Below, one piece after another: positions 1-10,345 of a DNA stretch of 64,000 nucleotides. Origin of the DNA: Odontocerum albicorne (Eukaryota; Arthropoda; Insecta; Trichoptera; Odontoceridae); NCBI GenBank assembly GCA_949825065.1, contig OX463862.1, positions 13,015,592-13,079,591 of the forward strand. The letters run 5' to 3'. The translations under genes were made by a program, and so were the position numbers. The notes beneath the pieces are model-generated. The model was not told the origin of the DNA, did not search any database, and saw nothing but the letters and a program-made list of their open reading frames with translations. Position 1 is the first letter of the stretch; each line of letters starts with the position of its first letter.

Positions 1-519
1 ACATCTGAGAGTAGAGGTATCAAAAGTTAACTGTAATATCGCTTGACCAAGATGTGGCCGTGGCCGGTGTGGTATCAGCCCATACATACTTTAATTTGTT
101 CAAGCCTGAAACTTTTCAACCTTAGTGATATACTCGTATATGCGCAATCTAGCACCTGATTCGCGATGCCATTTTTCTTTATCAAATGATACAATATAAC
201 TGATCAATTTCAAACAAAGCAAAGCGATTAAATTGAGAAATTGACTCGCAATCACTCAGCGTATGTTATGTCACTCGGTCGAGCAGAGAACCGAGTGCAC
301 GGTCGAGTGACAGTCACGTGTAAATCGGGCTTCAGTGTAAACGAGCGCGAGGTGAATTCTAATGGGTTACTACATTGGTGTGCGATACTTATAGAGCGCA
401 ATGCGGGGTGATTTTTAATCCGATTCAATGACATGAAACGTTTACACAAGGGGATTACTCGAGTAATGAAAAAAAAATTCACTACAGAATTGTTGGCATT
501 TTGAAAAGGCGTTTTCAAA
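1..519. other. No gene seen
   Basis: No recognisable coding segment or repeat boundary. A minus-strand frame at 252-518 matches no family I know and has no codon or domain signal. Confidence 0.4.
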
Positions 520-745
520 GTAATGGTGATAGAGAAAGTGTGAAAGGAGAAGAAAATACGATATACTCGTATGTTATGGGGGAATAATGAAAGGTTTGAA
601 CAAGTTGAGGTATTATGTTATTTGGGTAGTATTTTCTCAGATGATGGAAGAGTTAAGAGGGATATCGAACGTTGTGACGTGATAGGAAACATATTCAAAC
701 AAATATATTCGAATCGGTCAGTATCAAAATCTGCTAAGTCCACAA
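520..745 (+). mobile_element. LINE family D fragment, reverse transcriptase C-terminal side
   Basis: The reading around 571-745 carries a CYLGSIFSDDGR block followed by a DIERC-like segment. This is the region that follows the palm domain in many insect non-LTR retrotransposons. The upstream VIEK-like stretch matches the same part of the fragment at 22575-23180. It is truncated at both ends and not functional. Clade not assigned. Confidence 0.65.
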
Positions 746-765
746 TAATATTTTGGTGCTAACTT

Positions 766-1140
766 TATTTACTTATTTAACACTTTTATTGCAAATACAA
801 TTTGGCGGGTTTATTTCCAGGCGGCAATCTCTTCCAAGCAATCACACAAAAGTAAATGAAGCAAGTTACATGGTCGTAAAAAACATTCAAATGACTATCC
901 ATCCCAACGAAATCCATGAACACATACGTGAGCATATGCCTACAAACCCCACAAAGACGGACAATCACCAGAATATTCCTTTTATTTATTTATTTAACAC
1001 TTTTATTGCAAATACAATCTGGCGGGCAAATTGCCAGGCGGCAATCTCTTCCAACCAACCAGACAAAAGTAAATGAAGCAAGTTACGTGGTCGCATAAAT
1101 CATTCAAATGACTATCCATATGCTGAAAAAGTCGAATGAA
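766..1140 (-). mobile_element. Two tandem 3' ends of a LINE family (family L3)
   Basis: Two copies (766-975 and 984-1140) of a 3' terminal segment lie head to tail. Read on the minus strand each ends in a TTGCAATAAAAGTGTTAAATAA-like tail. The same tail ends the longer copies at 4908-5450 and 46611-47420, where it follows a reverse transcriptase C-terminus. The arrangement suggests two independent 5'-truncated insertions or a local duplication. Confidence 0.6.
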
Positions 1141-1209
1141 TGTCGAAGAAATGCGTGCACTTAGAAGAATAAATGGGGTGACAATGTATGTCAAAATACG
1201 TTATTAAGT

Positions 1210-1525
1210 GATTAGGGATGAGTGTGAAGTTAAGGCTGACGTGTTGAGTAAGAGCACACTGAGATGGTTTGGACCCGTGGAATGAATGAATGAAGAAAGA
1301 CTAACAAAACAGATATACAGTTCAGTTGTAAAAAACGTGAGAGGAAGACCAAGGAGAGTTTGGTTGAATCAAGTTTGATATTTTAAAAGTAAATGTTAAA
1401 ATTCAGAGTAGGCGTAGGAGTTGTGTTGATGTGGAAGAGACGAAAGATGTGTGCCGCGATAGGAAAGTCTGGCGCTCTCTCCTTTTTGAACTACCCAGAT
1501 AGAGAAATGGGCTGATGTATATGAC
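1210..1525 (+). mobile_element. LINE family D 3' coding tail
   Basis: Broken frames spell the usual C-terminal signature of this family: RWFG-like, a DEERLTKQIY-like block, RGRPRRVW, then [24 protein letters not shown] residues. Several stops and frameshifts interrupt it. The related minus-strand remnants are at 8615-9530, 11910-12450, 16425-17035, 23690-23880, 50620-51060 and 60215-60400. Confidence 0.7.
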
Positions 1526-1854
1526 AGTAATATTTTTCTATTTTTTTTATCAAAAACACGGTCGCACGTGTTTAAAAAATAAAAATATATTTGTTTCCCT
1601 TTCGTATGGTATCCATGTCCAAATTGGTGATTCGGACATGTTGAAAAGCGTGGCCAGGAGACAACATTGTCTTATCCACCAGTAATCGAACTCGTGGCCG
1701 TCATTAACCACTGGATTAGACACATAACTCGTGGCCGTCATTAGAACAACTGGATTAGACACATAACTCGTGGCCGTCCTTAGAACCACTGGATTTAAAC
1801 ACAGAACTCACGGTCGGCATTGCACATGAGAAGAGATGTGATATTTTCGTGTAC

Positions 1855-1930
1855 CGTCAGGAATCGAACCCAACCTGCCTCCCCGAGGGAAATCAAACAT
1901 ATTAATAACTAGGCCACTAAAATGATTTTG
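1855..1930 (-). repeat. tRNA-like SINE head fragment
   Basis: On the minus strand a B-box-like GGGTTCGATTCC follows a GGCCTAGTTATTAA A-box-like segment at roughly the tRNA spacing. The rest of the SINE is absent; its A-box side runs straight into the 42-bp tandem array. Confidence 0.5.
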
Positions 1931-2365
1931 ATTAATTATCTTATTAATAACTAGGCCACTAAAATGATTTTGATTAATTATCTTATTAATAACTAGGCCA
2001 CTAAAATGATTTTGATTAATTATCTTATTAATAACTTGGCCACTAAAATGATTTTGATTAATGATCTTATTAATAACTAGGCCACTAAAATGATTTTGAT
2101 TAATTATCTTATTAATAACTAGGCCACTAAAATGATTTTGATTAATTATCTTATTAATAACTAGGCCACTAAAATGATTTTGATTAATTATCTTATTAAT
2201 AACTAGGCCACTAAAATTATTTTGATTAATTATCTTATTAATAACTAGGCCACTAAAATGATTTTGATTAATTATCTTATTAATAACTAAGCCACTAAAA
2301 TGATTTTGATTAATTATCTTATAAATAACTAGGCCACTAAAATAATTTTGATTAATTATCTTAAA
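1901..2365. repeat. 42-bp minisatellite, about 11 copies
   Basis: The unit starts ATTAATAACTAGGCCACTAA and recurs every 42 bases with few substitutions. The core TAGGCCACTAA is the A-box part of the adjoining tRNA-like SINE head, so the array seems to have expanded from that fragment. Confidence 0.9.
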
Positions 2366-3120
2366 ACTAGTAATACGTGGATTGAGTCTATTGTGTATGA
2401 GTATATTTAATTAATGCGAGAATGAGGAAAAATAACCGATAAAAAATTAAAACGGGTTTGGATGAGTATCAAGCAAAATGAAAAAAGTGGTTGAAAAATT
2501 GTGAACAATTCCATCTCGACATCATTAAAAATCAAGAGTTTTATTTATCAAAATTTTTGAATCGTTACCGGATTTCAGCCAATAAATAAACGTCAAACGA
2601 TATTCTTAAAAGCATATTCAGCCCGAGTCCACTCGAACGCGATACCTCGAGCACCCGTGGTATGTCACAGGGTGAGAGAAAGCTCATCTCTAGTGCCACC
2701 CCGAGGACCAGTGGGGGGGTGGGTCTCATTTCCCTAAGTCAACATTTTACTGGAGCGTCCATTCAGATTGGAGGGCCATCCACGGAGCGGAGGGGTCACG
2801 GCGAAATGAGAAACTGGAATGACTACAGAGTACGGAGGGGGAGGTGGGCGAGCGGTGAATTGCTGGATGGATGATAGGGAAGATTATATTTTTCTGGAGG
2901 AATGGACACGTACAATACGAGTATCATCACCAGCGTCTAAGAGGAGTGCCCGCCCTTTCCCGAAACCGGGAAAAGGACCGACTGTCATCATTTTCTTTCA
3001 TCAGAATCGTTTCATTTAATTCAAAAAGCAAAGTGAACAATACGTTTGTCAATAGCAGGGAACAATAGTGTAAACTGTAAATATATATCGTGTAATTACC
3101 ATATATATGTTATATTACTA
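2366..3120. other. Unassigned region with a GC-rich block
   Basis: 2620-2990 is markedly richer in G and C than its surroundings and has open frames on the plus strand (2662-2874, 2819-3019). The translated residues resemble no family I recognise. It could be a fragment of an old LTR or DNA element or a relic exon; nothing decides this. Confidence 0.3.
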
Positions 3121-3240
3121 GACCAGCGGTTCCCGAACTTTTTCACTGGCGAACTCCATGACATCTGGCTAAATTGCTACGGATCCCCAATAAATATGAC
3201 TAAATTAGAATATGCATATGTAGTTTAGGCTTCTCATCAG
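3121..3240. mobile_element. hAT-like terminal fragment
   Basis: Begins CAGCGGTTCCCGAACTTTTT, which has the shape of hAT (Buster-type) termini, and resembles the ends at 59243 and 55225. The partner end and target-site duplication are not visible. Confidence 0.45.
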
Positions 3241-3249
3241 CTTAAATAT

Positions 3250-4074
3250 AATCCTCAGATATCTATGGTACAGAACAAAGAGCGATTATTACCCAACATA
3301 TGCTCACCATTTCGAACTTCTCACGGTGTGTAACTATAGAAGCCTCGAAACAAGACGGCAAGAATCCATTGCGATATTCCTAATAAAGGTTTTCCAAGGT
3401 TCCTTTAACAGTCCCGCGATTCTAGAAGCACTAAGTTTATATTTACCCAATAAATATAGCCGTGCAAGGAATCACCCTCTGTTCTACATACCAACTTACA
3501 GGACGAATATAAATAAAATAAATAAATAAATATTAGGTTTATTGACAGCAACATAATATGTACAAGATCACACCTGAATAACACTTCTAAAAACACATAA
3601 GTTGTTGACAATACATCAAACACAGAATCATGGCTAAACACTCAGTCACGCGTGGTATAGAGATATTGAACCAACTGAATGACACAGTTGATATATTCTC
3701 GGTACCGCCTAGCAGTATGAGAAGAATCCTGGCTGATATTATTCCTAACAAATAAGCTAACGCTAGAAGCAGACCCTCTTTGTGTAACTAGAGAAGCCTC
3801 GAAACAAGAACGCAAGAATCCATTGCAATATTCCTAATAAAGGTTTTTCAAAGTTGCTTTAATTGTCATATATGGTATGTACCTAATAAATATAGCCGTG
3901 CAAGGAATCACCCTCTGTTCTACATACCAACTTACAGGACGAATATCATGGCTAAACACTCAGTCACGCGTGGTATAGAGATATTGAACCAACTGAGTGA
4001 CACTGTGGATATATTCTCGGTACCGCCTAGCAGTATGAGAAGAATCCTGTTTGATATTCTTCCTAACGAATAAG
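3250..4074 (+). mobile_element. LINE C-terminal segment, tandemly duplicated
   Basis: The translation at 3326-3529 (LETRRQ..IAIFLIKVFQG..NSPAILEAL..LPN) and the downstream ILNQLSDTVDIF-like block match the C-terminal region of insect non-LTR retrotransposon polymerases of the type seen again at 53256-53560 (minus). The segment occurs twice: 3326-3760 and 3781-4074. Copy one carries an extra insert at about 3510-3630 with an ATAAATAAATA run. Copy two has an internal deletion. Both copies end with the same 42-codon reading beginning MAKHSVTRGI. Confidence 0.65.
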
Positions 4075-4510
4075 CGAACTATTGTAGAAACATACCCTCT
4101 TTGTGTAACAGGAGAAATCCGTGCAATACTGACAGCTGAATGTCAAAACTGTAAAATCTTCACTCGCGACTATAAAGATTTAAACATTACTGACACTGGC
4201 GTATACTCCTTCATACGCAGGAGTACAAAACCATTATTTAATAAGAGGGTATGGTATTAATTCAAGACGTACATCAAAAAATATTTAAATTTTGAATCAT
4301 AACAGCGCACGCATTACCTTCTTTACAAAAGTGAAAATAATGCGACATATATTTTTTTGTTACAAATAAGAAATAACTTATTTATTATCAACAAGAATAT
4401 GCTATATTGGACGACATCTGTGTCAGGTTGTCGAGATTTTTCAATTTTTTCTCTCTTGAAAGTAGCTTCAAGGGCTATCATGGTAGTCACTCTACTAAGT
4501 AAAGAGTAAT
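4075..4510. other. No gene seen
   Basis: Open frames at 4051-4260 (plus) and 4323-4541 (minus) show no recognisable domain. No repeat boundary identified. Confidence 0.35.
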
Positions 4511-4514
4511 ATTT

Positions 4515-4605
4515 TGAATCCGTCAATAAGAGTGGGTTCAAATCCTTAGTAAGAGATTGTCCCCGAGAAGAGTCAGCCCCTTAAACGGCGCTATATAAAT
4601 ACCTG
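4515..4605 (+). repeat. SINE2 fragment (3' half)
   Basis: Contains GTCAATAAGAGTGGGTTCAA followed by the AACGGCGCTATATAAAT end that recurs at 9525-10345, 16030-16115 and 45360-45535. The GGTTCAAATCC piece is a B-box-like element. Confidence 0.6.
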
Positions 4606-4737
4606 ATCGTGCCAACTCTGCTACAGTCAACATTTAGTGACATGTTCATATTTCTTACAACGAATTGAAGTCCGCAACTGGCCCGCCCAGAGACCCCCAA
4701 AATAAAAATATATGGCTCAACCAACTATATACACATA

Positions 4738-4880
4738 TATACCATCATGCCATCTACCTGTCGGGGTAGGCAGGGAGCAGAGTGCACCAAACTTTCCTAT
4801 AGCGACATAAATCTTTCACCTCTTCTACATCCATACACCTAATAATAACACCTTGATCCAACAACACTCCCACAATAGTT
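4738..4880 (-). mobile_element. LINE family D 3' fragment
   Basis: Plus-strand CTGTCGGGGTAGGCAGGGAG followed by CTTTCCTAT and CTTCTACATCCATAC is the minus-strand form of the family D C-terminal coding and 3' end seen at 8615, 11910, 16425 and 50620. Confidence 0.6.
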
Positions 4881-4907
4881 ATAAAAATAAAATAAACCAA
4901 TAAATGT

Positions 4908-5450
4908 ATAATTATTTATTTAACACTTTCATTGCAAATACAATCTGGCGGGCTTATTGCCAGGCGGCAATCTCTTCCAACCAACTATACAAAAGTAAAT
5001 GAAGCAAGATACATGGTCGCAAAAAAAAACATTCAAATGACTATCCATCCCCACGAAAACCATGAACACATACGTGAGCATACGTCCACAAACCCCACAA
5101 ACACGGGCAATCACCCGAACATTCCTTTTCATATAAAGTGAGATATCATCAATCAAAGGAAATGAAGGATGGTGGAGAGGTAAGGAAAAGAAAATTCAGG
5201 AATGAAACACGTTATATCACTGACTAGAAATTAAGAGTTTTATCAGTCGCTTTTTAAAGCATGCCAAGGACGGAGCGAGTCTAACATACGTTTGTAACTG
5301 GTTACAGAGTCTCACTACATGGACAGTAAAGGACGACGTAAAAAAATAGGAGCGGTGAACTGGAAAGGCCAATAGACAATCTCTGTTTAAGCGTAGCGCT
5401 AGTCCGTGATCGGAAAGATGCTAAAAATTTGAATACCTACGAATAGCACA
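4908..5450 (-). mobile_element. LINE family L3 3' end
   Basis: Shares about 500 bp with 46611-47130. On the minus strand it runs from a VRLWN..LACFKKRLKK-like C-terminus through a 3' UTR to an AATAAAAGTGTTAAATAA-type tail. 5'-truncated. Confidence 0.7.
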
Positions 5451-5881
5451 TAAGTGCTCTGTATTATATTAAACCAGCGGAATATTTTTTCCACCTCCTC
5501 AATCAATAATGATTATCCGATGCACACGTGACGGGCCGAGTGCATCATACACACGACGCATCTACTGTACTGCAGCGTGCCAAGTTATACAACTGAACCC
5601 TTACAACGGAGTGCAGCCATTCCCAAGGTTTTGTAGCAGATCATCAAAATCTACTAACTATCTGCTAATGTGATTATATGACGCTATTGAGAAGCCCATG
5701 AAAGTATGATCGGTTTCTCATCAAGGATAAAATAATCCAACTAACCCGCTTGGAAAAAATCGTAATAAACATAAACGCGGTATATTATTCTTTATTTAAA
5801 ACTTTCATGTAAATACAACTGGCGGATTAATTGATTTAAAGCATTAATTTTATAATCAACCAGATTCAGAATTATTATTGG
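5451..5881. other. No gene seen
   Basis: No recognisable coding or repeat signal, apart from a short L3-like tail at about 5793-5835 (minus strand). Confidence 0.35.
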
Positions 5882-6475
5882 TATAGGGTCTTTCAAATTG
5901 AGCGGTTTTTTCAATTCTCGGATAAAACACAGATGGCTTCGCTAACTTGCCTGGGTCTTGTGACATTTGAGAAGTGTAATGTATGACATTTATAAAAGTG
6001 GAGTCGTATAAAATACAACAACGCTTTTAAATTGTTGAATTATTTTATGTATTGTAATCTCCTGAAACGGTGATGTTAATTGGTCACCAAGATCATGTGA
6101 TCTGACACCGTTGGACTATTTTCTCTGGGGTTACGTGAAAAGCCAGTTGGACCGTTGGACTATTTTAAGCCAGGTCTATAAAAATGACCCCCGACCAATT
6201 CCTGAGCTGAAGGACGAAATTATTCGCGTTATTGGTGAGTTAGAACCGCTATTATGCCAAAATGTTATCGAAAATTTTGACAAAAGAGTGGGACATCTGT
6301 GGAGCTGCAAGAGGTGGACACTTGGCGGATATTGTTTTTTGTGTTTAAATGTCATACATTATACTTCAATGACCAATAAAAAAAAAAATTAAAAATCAAA
6401 GCCAATTGTGTGTTTTATTCAGGAATTAAAAAAAATAGAATTAAAAAAACCGCTCAGTTTGAAAAACCCTTTATA
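5882..6475 (+). mobile_element. Deleted mariner-like element
   Basis: Terminal inverted repeats of about 25 bp: TATAGGGTCTTTCAAATTGA at the left, and the complement of TATAAAGGGTTTTTCAAACT at the right. Both ends sit at TA. The 594-bp element keeps only the 3' part of a transposase gene. Confidence 0.85.
6078..6392 (+). pseudogene. Mariner-like transposase, C-terminal remnant
   Basis: Reads CDLTPLDYFLWGY, the third catalytic-Asp region of mariner transposases, then ELKDEIIRVI and VIENFDKRV blocks typical of the C-terminus. The reading shifts frame near RGGHLADIVF. A 15-bp duplication (about 6107-6121 and 6150-6164) inserts extra residues after YVKSQ. No N-terminal or first and second Asp regions remain, so it cannot be active. 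It lies inside the 5882-6475 element. Confidence 0.8.
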
Positions 6476-6551
6476 CATAACCGCATCTTTAACTTAGTAT
6501 ACGAAAACAATATTTGATAAGAACAGAAATAAAAATAAAATAAATACGAGA

Positions 6552-6823
6552 TTGTAATTTGTTTTATATCAAACACTGTTTATTTCACTTTATGTAACGG
6601 TATAACCCTACCGGTTTCAAGGTTTTCCCCTCATCATCAGGGGAGCACAAACAAGACTGAATTATGTTCGAACTGGTACCGACATACACGCTTCTAACGG
6701 TAAAAATCGGATGTATATCGGTATCGTTACAATGGAACGTTAAAGTGGAACAAACAATGTTTGATAAAAACAAATTACAATGTCTTTACCTCCACAATGT
6801 TAATACCTTAACTATAAATAATA
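6552..6823. mobile_element. Fold-back repeat with hammerhead-like core (family F)
   Basis: Left arm (minus sense, from about 6552) and right arm (plus sense, about 6735-6823) are inverted copies of a segment containing CAAATTACAATGTCTTTA and ending CCTTAACTATAAATAAT. The left arm includes the conserved block (minus strand, about 6598-6650) with CCCCTGATGATGAGGGG and TTGAAACCGGTAGGGTTATA. Other copies: 16772-16975, 23556-23650, 58100-58330, 58690-58840, 63890-64000. Confidence 0.6.
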
Positions 6824-7287
6824 TTGGGTGTTAACATAAGTTGTGTCCGTTTTTTTTCAATTAAAAAATGAGCGCCAAAAGTTTAACACAATGGTAGAGG
6901 TTATACGTCATTCGAAAGAAAATTTTCTGATCTATAAGATATAGTGTTGGCTTTTACGTTACATATATTATTTTATTTGATTACAAGCCTTCAAAATGGA
7001 ATGTCAAGTAGACGAAAATGAGCATTTTCGACACCTCCTTCTGTTCGCGTTCAATCGAAGGAATAAAGCTGCCAAAGCTGCTCGCGATATTTGCGAAGTG
7101 TACGGTGAAGATGCTATGAATGAAAAAACAGCTCGTCGATGGTTTTTGCGTTTGAAAGACGGTAATTTCGACCTGAATGACAGGAAGCGTTCCGGACGAC
7201 CAGTGGATTTCGATGAGGACCGCTTAAACCATATTATTCATGAAGATCCCCCGGAAAAAAACGGACACAACTTATGTTAACACCTAA
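6824..7287 (+). mobile_element. Internally deleted mariner, family B
   Basis: TIRs TTGGGTGTTAACATAAGTTG at the left and its near-complement at the right, flanked by TA on both sides. It encodes only the N-terminal DNA-binding part of the transposase. Copies at 20018-20526 (opposite orientation) and 41509-41720. Confidence 0.88.
6996..7256 (+). pseudogene. Mariner transposase N-terminal fragment
   Basis: Starts at ATG 6996. It has the HTH pattern of mariner/SETMAR-type transposases: FRHLLLFAFNRR, AARDICEVYGEDA, TARRWFLRLKDGNFDL and RSGRPV around residues 10-70. The reading then runs into the right inverted repeat and stops at 7280. No catalytic DD34D region is present. The product, if made, would be a DNA-binding fragment of about 85 residues that could bind the element's own ends. 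Confidence 0.8.
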
Positions 7288-7298
7288 TATAATATATA

Positions 7299-7560
7299 CG
7301 AGGCTTGATAAAAAAAGAACGAGAATTTTAATTTATATCAAAAAGTATTCATTTAATAATAAATACCAATAATGTCCCCTTCAAAGTATTTCCCCATAGG
7401 ATCAAATACTTTCTTGCCAACGTTTTTTTTTCAATCCGCAAAACATTTGCGGAACGCACTTTGTGGGATAGCGTTAGCTCACCCGGCGATTTATCGCCTC
7501 TATGGTCGCATAACGTTGCTGATGCTTAAATTGCTCGATAAGGGGTGTTGATAACGACAG
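7299..7560 (-). mobile_element. Mariner-like 3' fragment
   Basis: Begins CGAGGCTTGATAAAAAAAGA directly after a TA run, like a mariner terminus. The minus strand reads GKYFEGDIIG followed by stop at about 7350-7380, the usual end of mariner-superfamily transposases. The other end is not found. Confidence 0.55.
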
Positions 7561-7879
7561 GGAATATCTGATAGAGACAACTTAGCAACATTTCTTCCAA
7601 TGAACTGGAGTGCCAACTGCTCCGCCCCGAGACCCCCAAAATAAATAAAGAAGCGATATACGCAAATAAACCCGTATGGACGTGGAGTGATAGTCCTCGA
7701 GTATGAAACTGCATTCCTCGTCTAGGCAAGTGCAGGCATTCTCAAACGGCAATATTCAAAGGAATACATCAAGTTCTTTTCAATACTTCCTTAAAGTATT
7801 ACTACGATACATGGGTCGCATATTTTAAAAACCCTCTAAAACAATTTTGTGCAACATAAATACAATAAATAAATAAATA

Positions 7880-7985
7880 TACAGCACCCGGCGGTAAGTA
7901 ATACACACCGGGCTTAAGAAAGAGACTGTCGGTTTGTAGAGCGTCTTCTCTGTCATCCATACACGTGTTCCGTCGTCATTTGTCA
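7880..7985. mobile_element. Half of a palindromic MITE (family M)
   Basis: Carries the M-family end CACCCGGCGGTAAGTAATAC then GGGCTTAAGAAAGAGACTG. Full copies are at 35139-35230, 40602-40790 and 57749-57916. The second arm is missing here. Confidence 0.6.
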
Positions 7986-8614
7986 GTCGTTGTCAAGCGT
8001 TCTAGGAACATAGATGACGTTCTACCTAGCGAAATGTCAAAATTTTCGGAAGTTTTGCGCATGCAGAGGCCGGCCGGCTTGCGATTATAGTCTCGCGGTG
8101 GCCGCGCATAAGGCACATTTCCGTTGCGGTCGCGACACCGCACGGACCTCAATAAACATATATTTTACATACAAAATAACATCAAATATAACTACATATC
8201 GAACATATATTAAACAATTAATAAAACAAATACACAATTGTTTTATGGTGACGCATACGTCCGATACACGGTCGATAAAATATCGTACAACGTAAGAAAT
8301 AAATATATAAATAAAATCCACATTCTATTGGGTCAACTTGTACAATATCTCAAGAGGGCTAGGGCAAACAAATGTTGAGGGCTCCTTTATTGTACGGACC
8401 GCAGCGCCGATGAGATGCTAATTGGCTCGTAAATATTCATACTCCCGCAGTGATTTGCATTCAGACCATAATAATCATTACGTTTATTGTAGAATAAAAC
8501 TGGGCAGCGGTCATCGTCAACACTTTCGACCGTGTCCAATTCTGAAACGGAGGCTTGAACTTCATCGGTGGCGTGACCACGTGCAGGAGAGTTTATCGTA
8601 TTGCACTTTCATCG
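7986..8614. other. No gene seen; locally GC-rich
   Basis: 8040-8150 is GC-rich (GGCCGGCCGG and neighbouring CGCGG stretches). Open frames on both strands show no domain. Confidence 0.3.
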
Positions 8615-8740
8615 CACATACCATCACGATATGCCCCTATCGAAGGTAGGCAGAGGACAGAGCGCCAAACTTTCCTATCTCGACACAAAACTTTCGCCTA
8701 TTCCACATAAATATAACTCCTACGATTTCTCTGACTTTCC

Positions 8741-9000
8741 AGATCTTCTCTCACAATATCATTAAATTGTGTTGTATAACACAAGATTCAAGATGTTCTC
8801 TCACAATATCATTGGATTGTATTGTATAACACAAGATTCAAGATCTTCTCTAACAAAATTATTGGATTGTATTGTATAACACAAGATTCAACATATTCTC
8901 TCACAATATCATTGGATTGTATTGTATAACACAAGATTCAAGATCTTCTCTCACAATATTATTGGATTGTATTGTACGAGTATAACACATTGGATTGTAT
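8741..9000. repeat. 50-bp minisatellite, about 5 copies
   Basis: AGATCTTCTCTCACAATATC begins at 8741, 8791, 8841, 8891 and 8941. The unit start matches the LINE D segment it interrupts (ACTTTCC..TCTTCTTTCACAATATCAT in other copies). Confidence 0.85.
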
Positions 9001-9010
9001 TGCACGAGTG

Positions 9011-9191
9011 CAGTACAACCTGACGGGCTTATTGCCATGTAGCAATATCTTCCAACCAACCAGAAAGATGTTCAAGAGGCTTTAAATGAAAACCAGATTG
9101 GAATCCTTTTTTTAAATCTGGGCTCCAACGTAAATCGAACCCGCAACCTCCGAGTTGAAAGACAAGCATCGTAACAGCTAGGCCATTAACT
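9011..9191 (-). mobile_element. tRNA-derived SINE1 copy
   Basis: On the minus strand: GGCCTAGCTGTTACGATGC (A-box side), GGTTGCGGGTTCGATTTACG (B box), then the family body with CTGGTTGGTTGGAAGATATT and ending GGTTGTACTG. It sits inside a LINE D remnant. Other copies: 31674-31780, 35401-35585, 40149-40435, 44105-44330, 61680-61742. Confidence 0.75.
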
Positions 9192-9524
9192 TGATCCAAC
9201 CATACTTTTTGTGGGTTTCCACGCCTTCTACTCACATTAGCACCATATATTTGTTTCGCTAGTCTTTCTAAATTTATTTGTTCCACATGCTGAAATCATC
9301 TTTGAGTGTTCTGTTTCGTTTAAATCAACACATGAATCTTAAATTCGCATTCATCTCTTATCGCTTCAATCAGTATTCTGACATACATTGCAATTCCATG
9401 CATTCTTATCAGTGCATACATTTCTGCAGAATGTATTCGGTTCGTTTCAGTATTATCCACGTCCACGGTTCACTCCCACACATCAAAGTTGGCACTCAGG
9501 TACTGTTGTGGAATTTGTAGTTCG

Positions 9525-10345
9525 TATTCCTTCGGTAAGTTTTCTGCGGTTTTATTACCAAATATGTTCTTCTGAACATATGCAGCAAATAACCAATATA
9601 ATGACCGCAGTCACTACCTTCCTATCCGTACAACTTATATGTATTTATTTTGTAATATTTTAAATCTGTTAATAACAGTGGGTTTCAGTCCGAGTTGGAA
9701 TGTAAAGCCTTAACCCTTCCTTCCCTGTGATGTGTAACTAGTACACATTGCTTCTAAAAACTTTAATATCTCTTTAAATATAATAAATGCTGGGTTCAGA
9801 TTTTAGATATTCCTCCGTAATACATTTACGCATTGAATGAAAAAAATAGTATTAATAATAATTAGCACTTATCGGCCACATCAGAGATATTTTGTGAAAA
9901 TCGGGAATAAATTCACCAATACAATCAAACGTGTGCCAGTGTGTGACGTAGGTATATTCATTCTAAAAAACCCGCTATGGGTGAGGAAGCGACGCTATTC
10001 ACGTCTCACTCTCACTCTACTTCGGTATATGGGAACGCAAAAAATAGAATCTCAGTTCGCTCGCTTCTCTCGCTTCAGTAGCTCTCGGGCATCCGTTTGA
10101 GGTGGTCTGTTCGACCGTTTTGTGAACGTCGGCCGATGTTTCTTTCATGTTTTCAGCAATTAAATTTCAATTATTATCACTTTTGACTTCAAATTTAATT
10201 AATTTAAGCGATTGGCTATGAATATTCTTATTTTACGATTTTAAATCGCTCATTTTTACATGTGTATTGAATACACAGCGCCGGAACGCGCGGATTTTTT
10301 TAGCACAGGAAGGGAAAGGTTAAAGGCGCTATATAAAGTTTTCGT
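9525..10345 (+). repeat. SINE2 copy interrupted by a piggyBac-type MITE
   Basis: SINE2 sequence (GTAAGTTTTCTGCGGTTTTA, GACCGCAGTCACTACCTTCC, TAATAACAGTGGGTTTC) runs to 9713 and resumes at 10320 as AGGCGCTATATAAA. The break is exactly the TTAA of the SINE's CTTTTTAAACGGCGC-like segment. Confidence 0.75.
9714..10319. mobile_element. piggyBac-type MITE (family P), copy 1
   Basis: Flanked by TTAA at 9710-9713 and 10320-10323. It starts CCCTTCCTTCCCTGTG and ends with the inverted CACAGGAAGGGAAAGG. Subterminal palindromes TGTGTAACTAGTACACA (left) and TGTGTATTGAATACACA (right) lie near the ends. TTAA targets and CC/GG-starting ends are diagnostic of the piggyBac superfamily. No transposase inside. 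Confidence 0.88.

Larger units (their letters stand above)
8615..9530 (-). mobile_element. LINE family D remnant, interrupted
   Basis: Minus-strand family D sequence, with AKQIYGANV and GNPQKVWLDQVNG-like residues at 9185-9286. It is broken by a 50-bp minisatellite (8741-9000) and a SINE1 copy (9011-9191). The sequence resumes after the SINE in the order expected for one original element. Confidence 0.7.
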
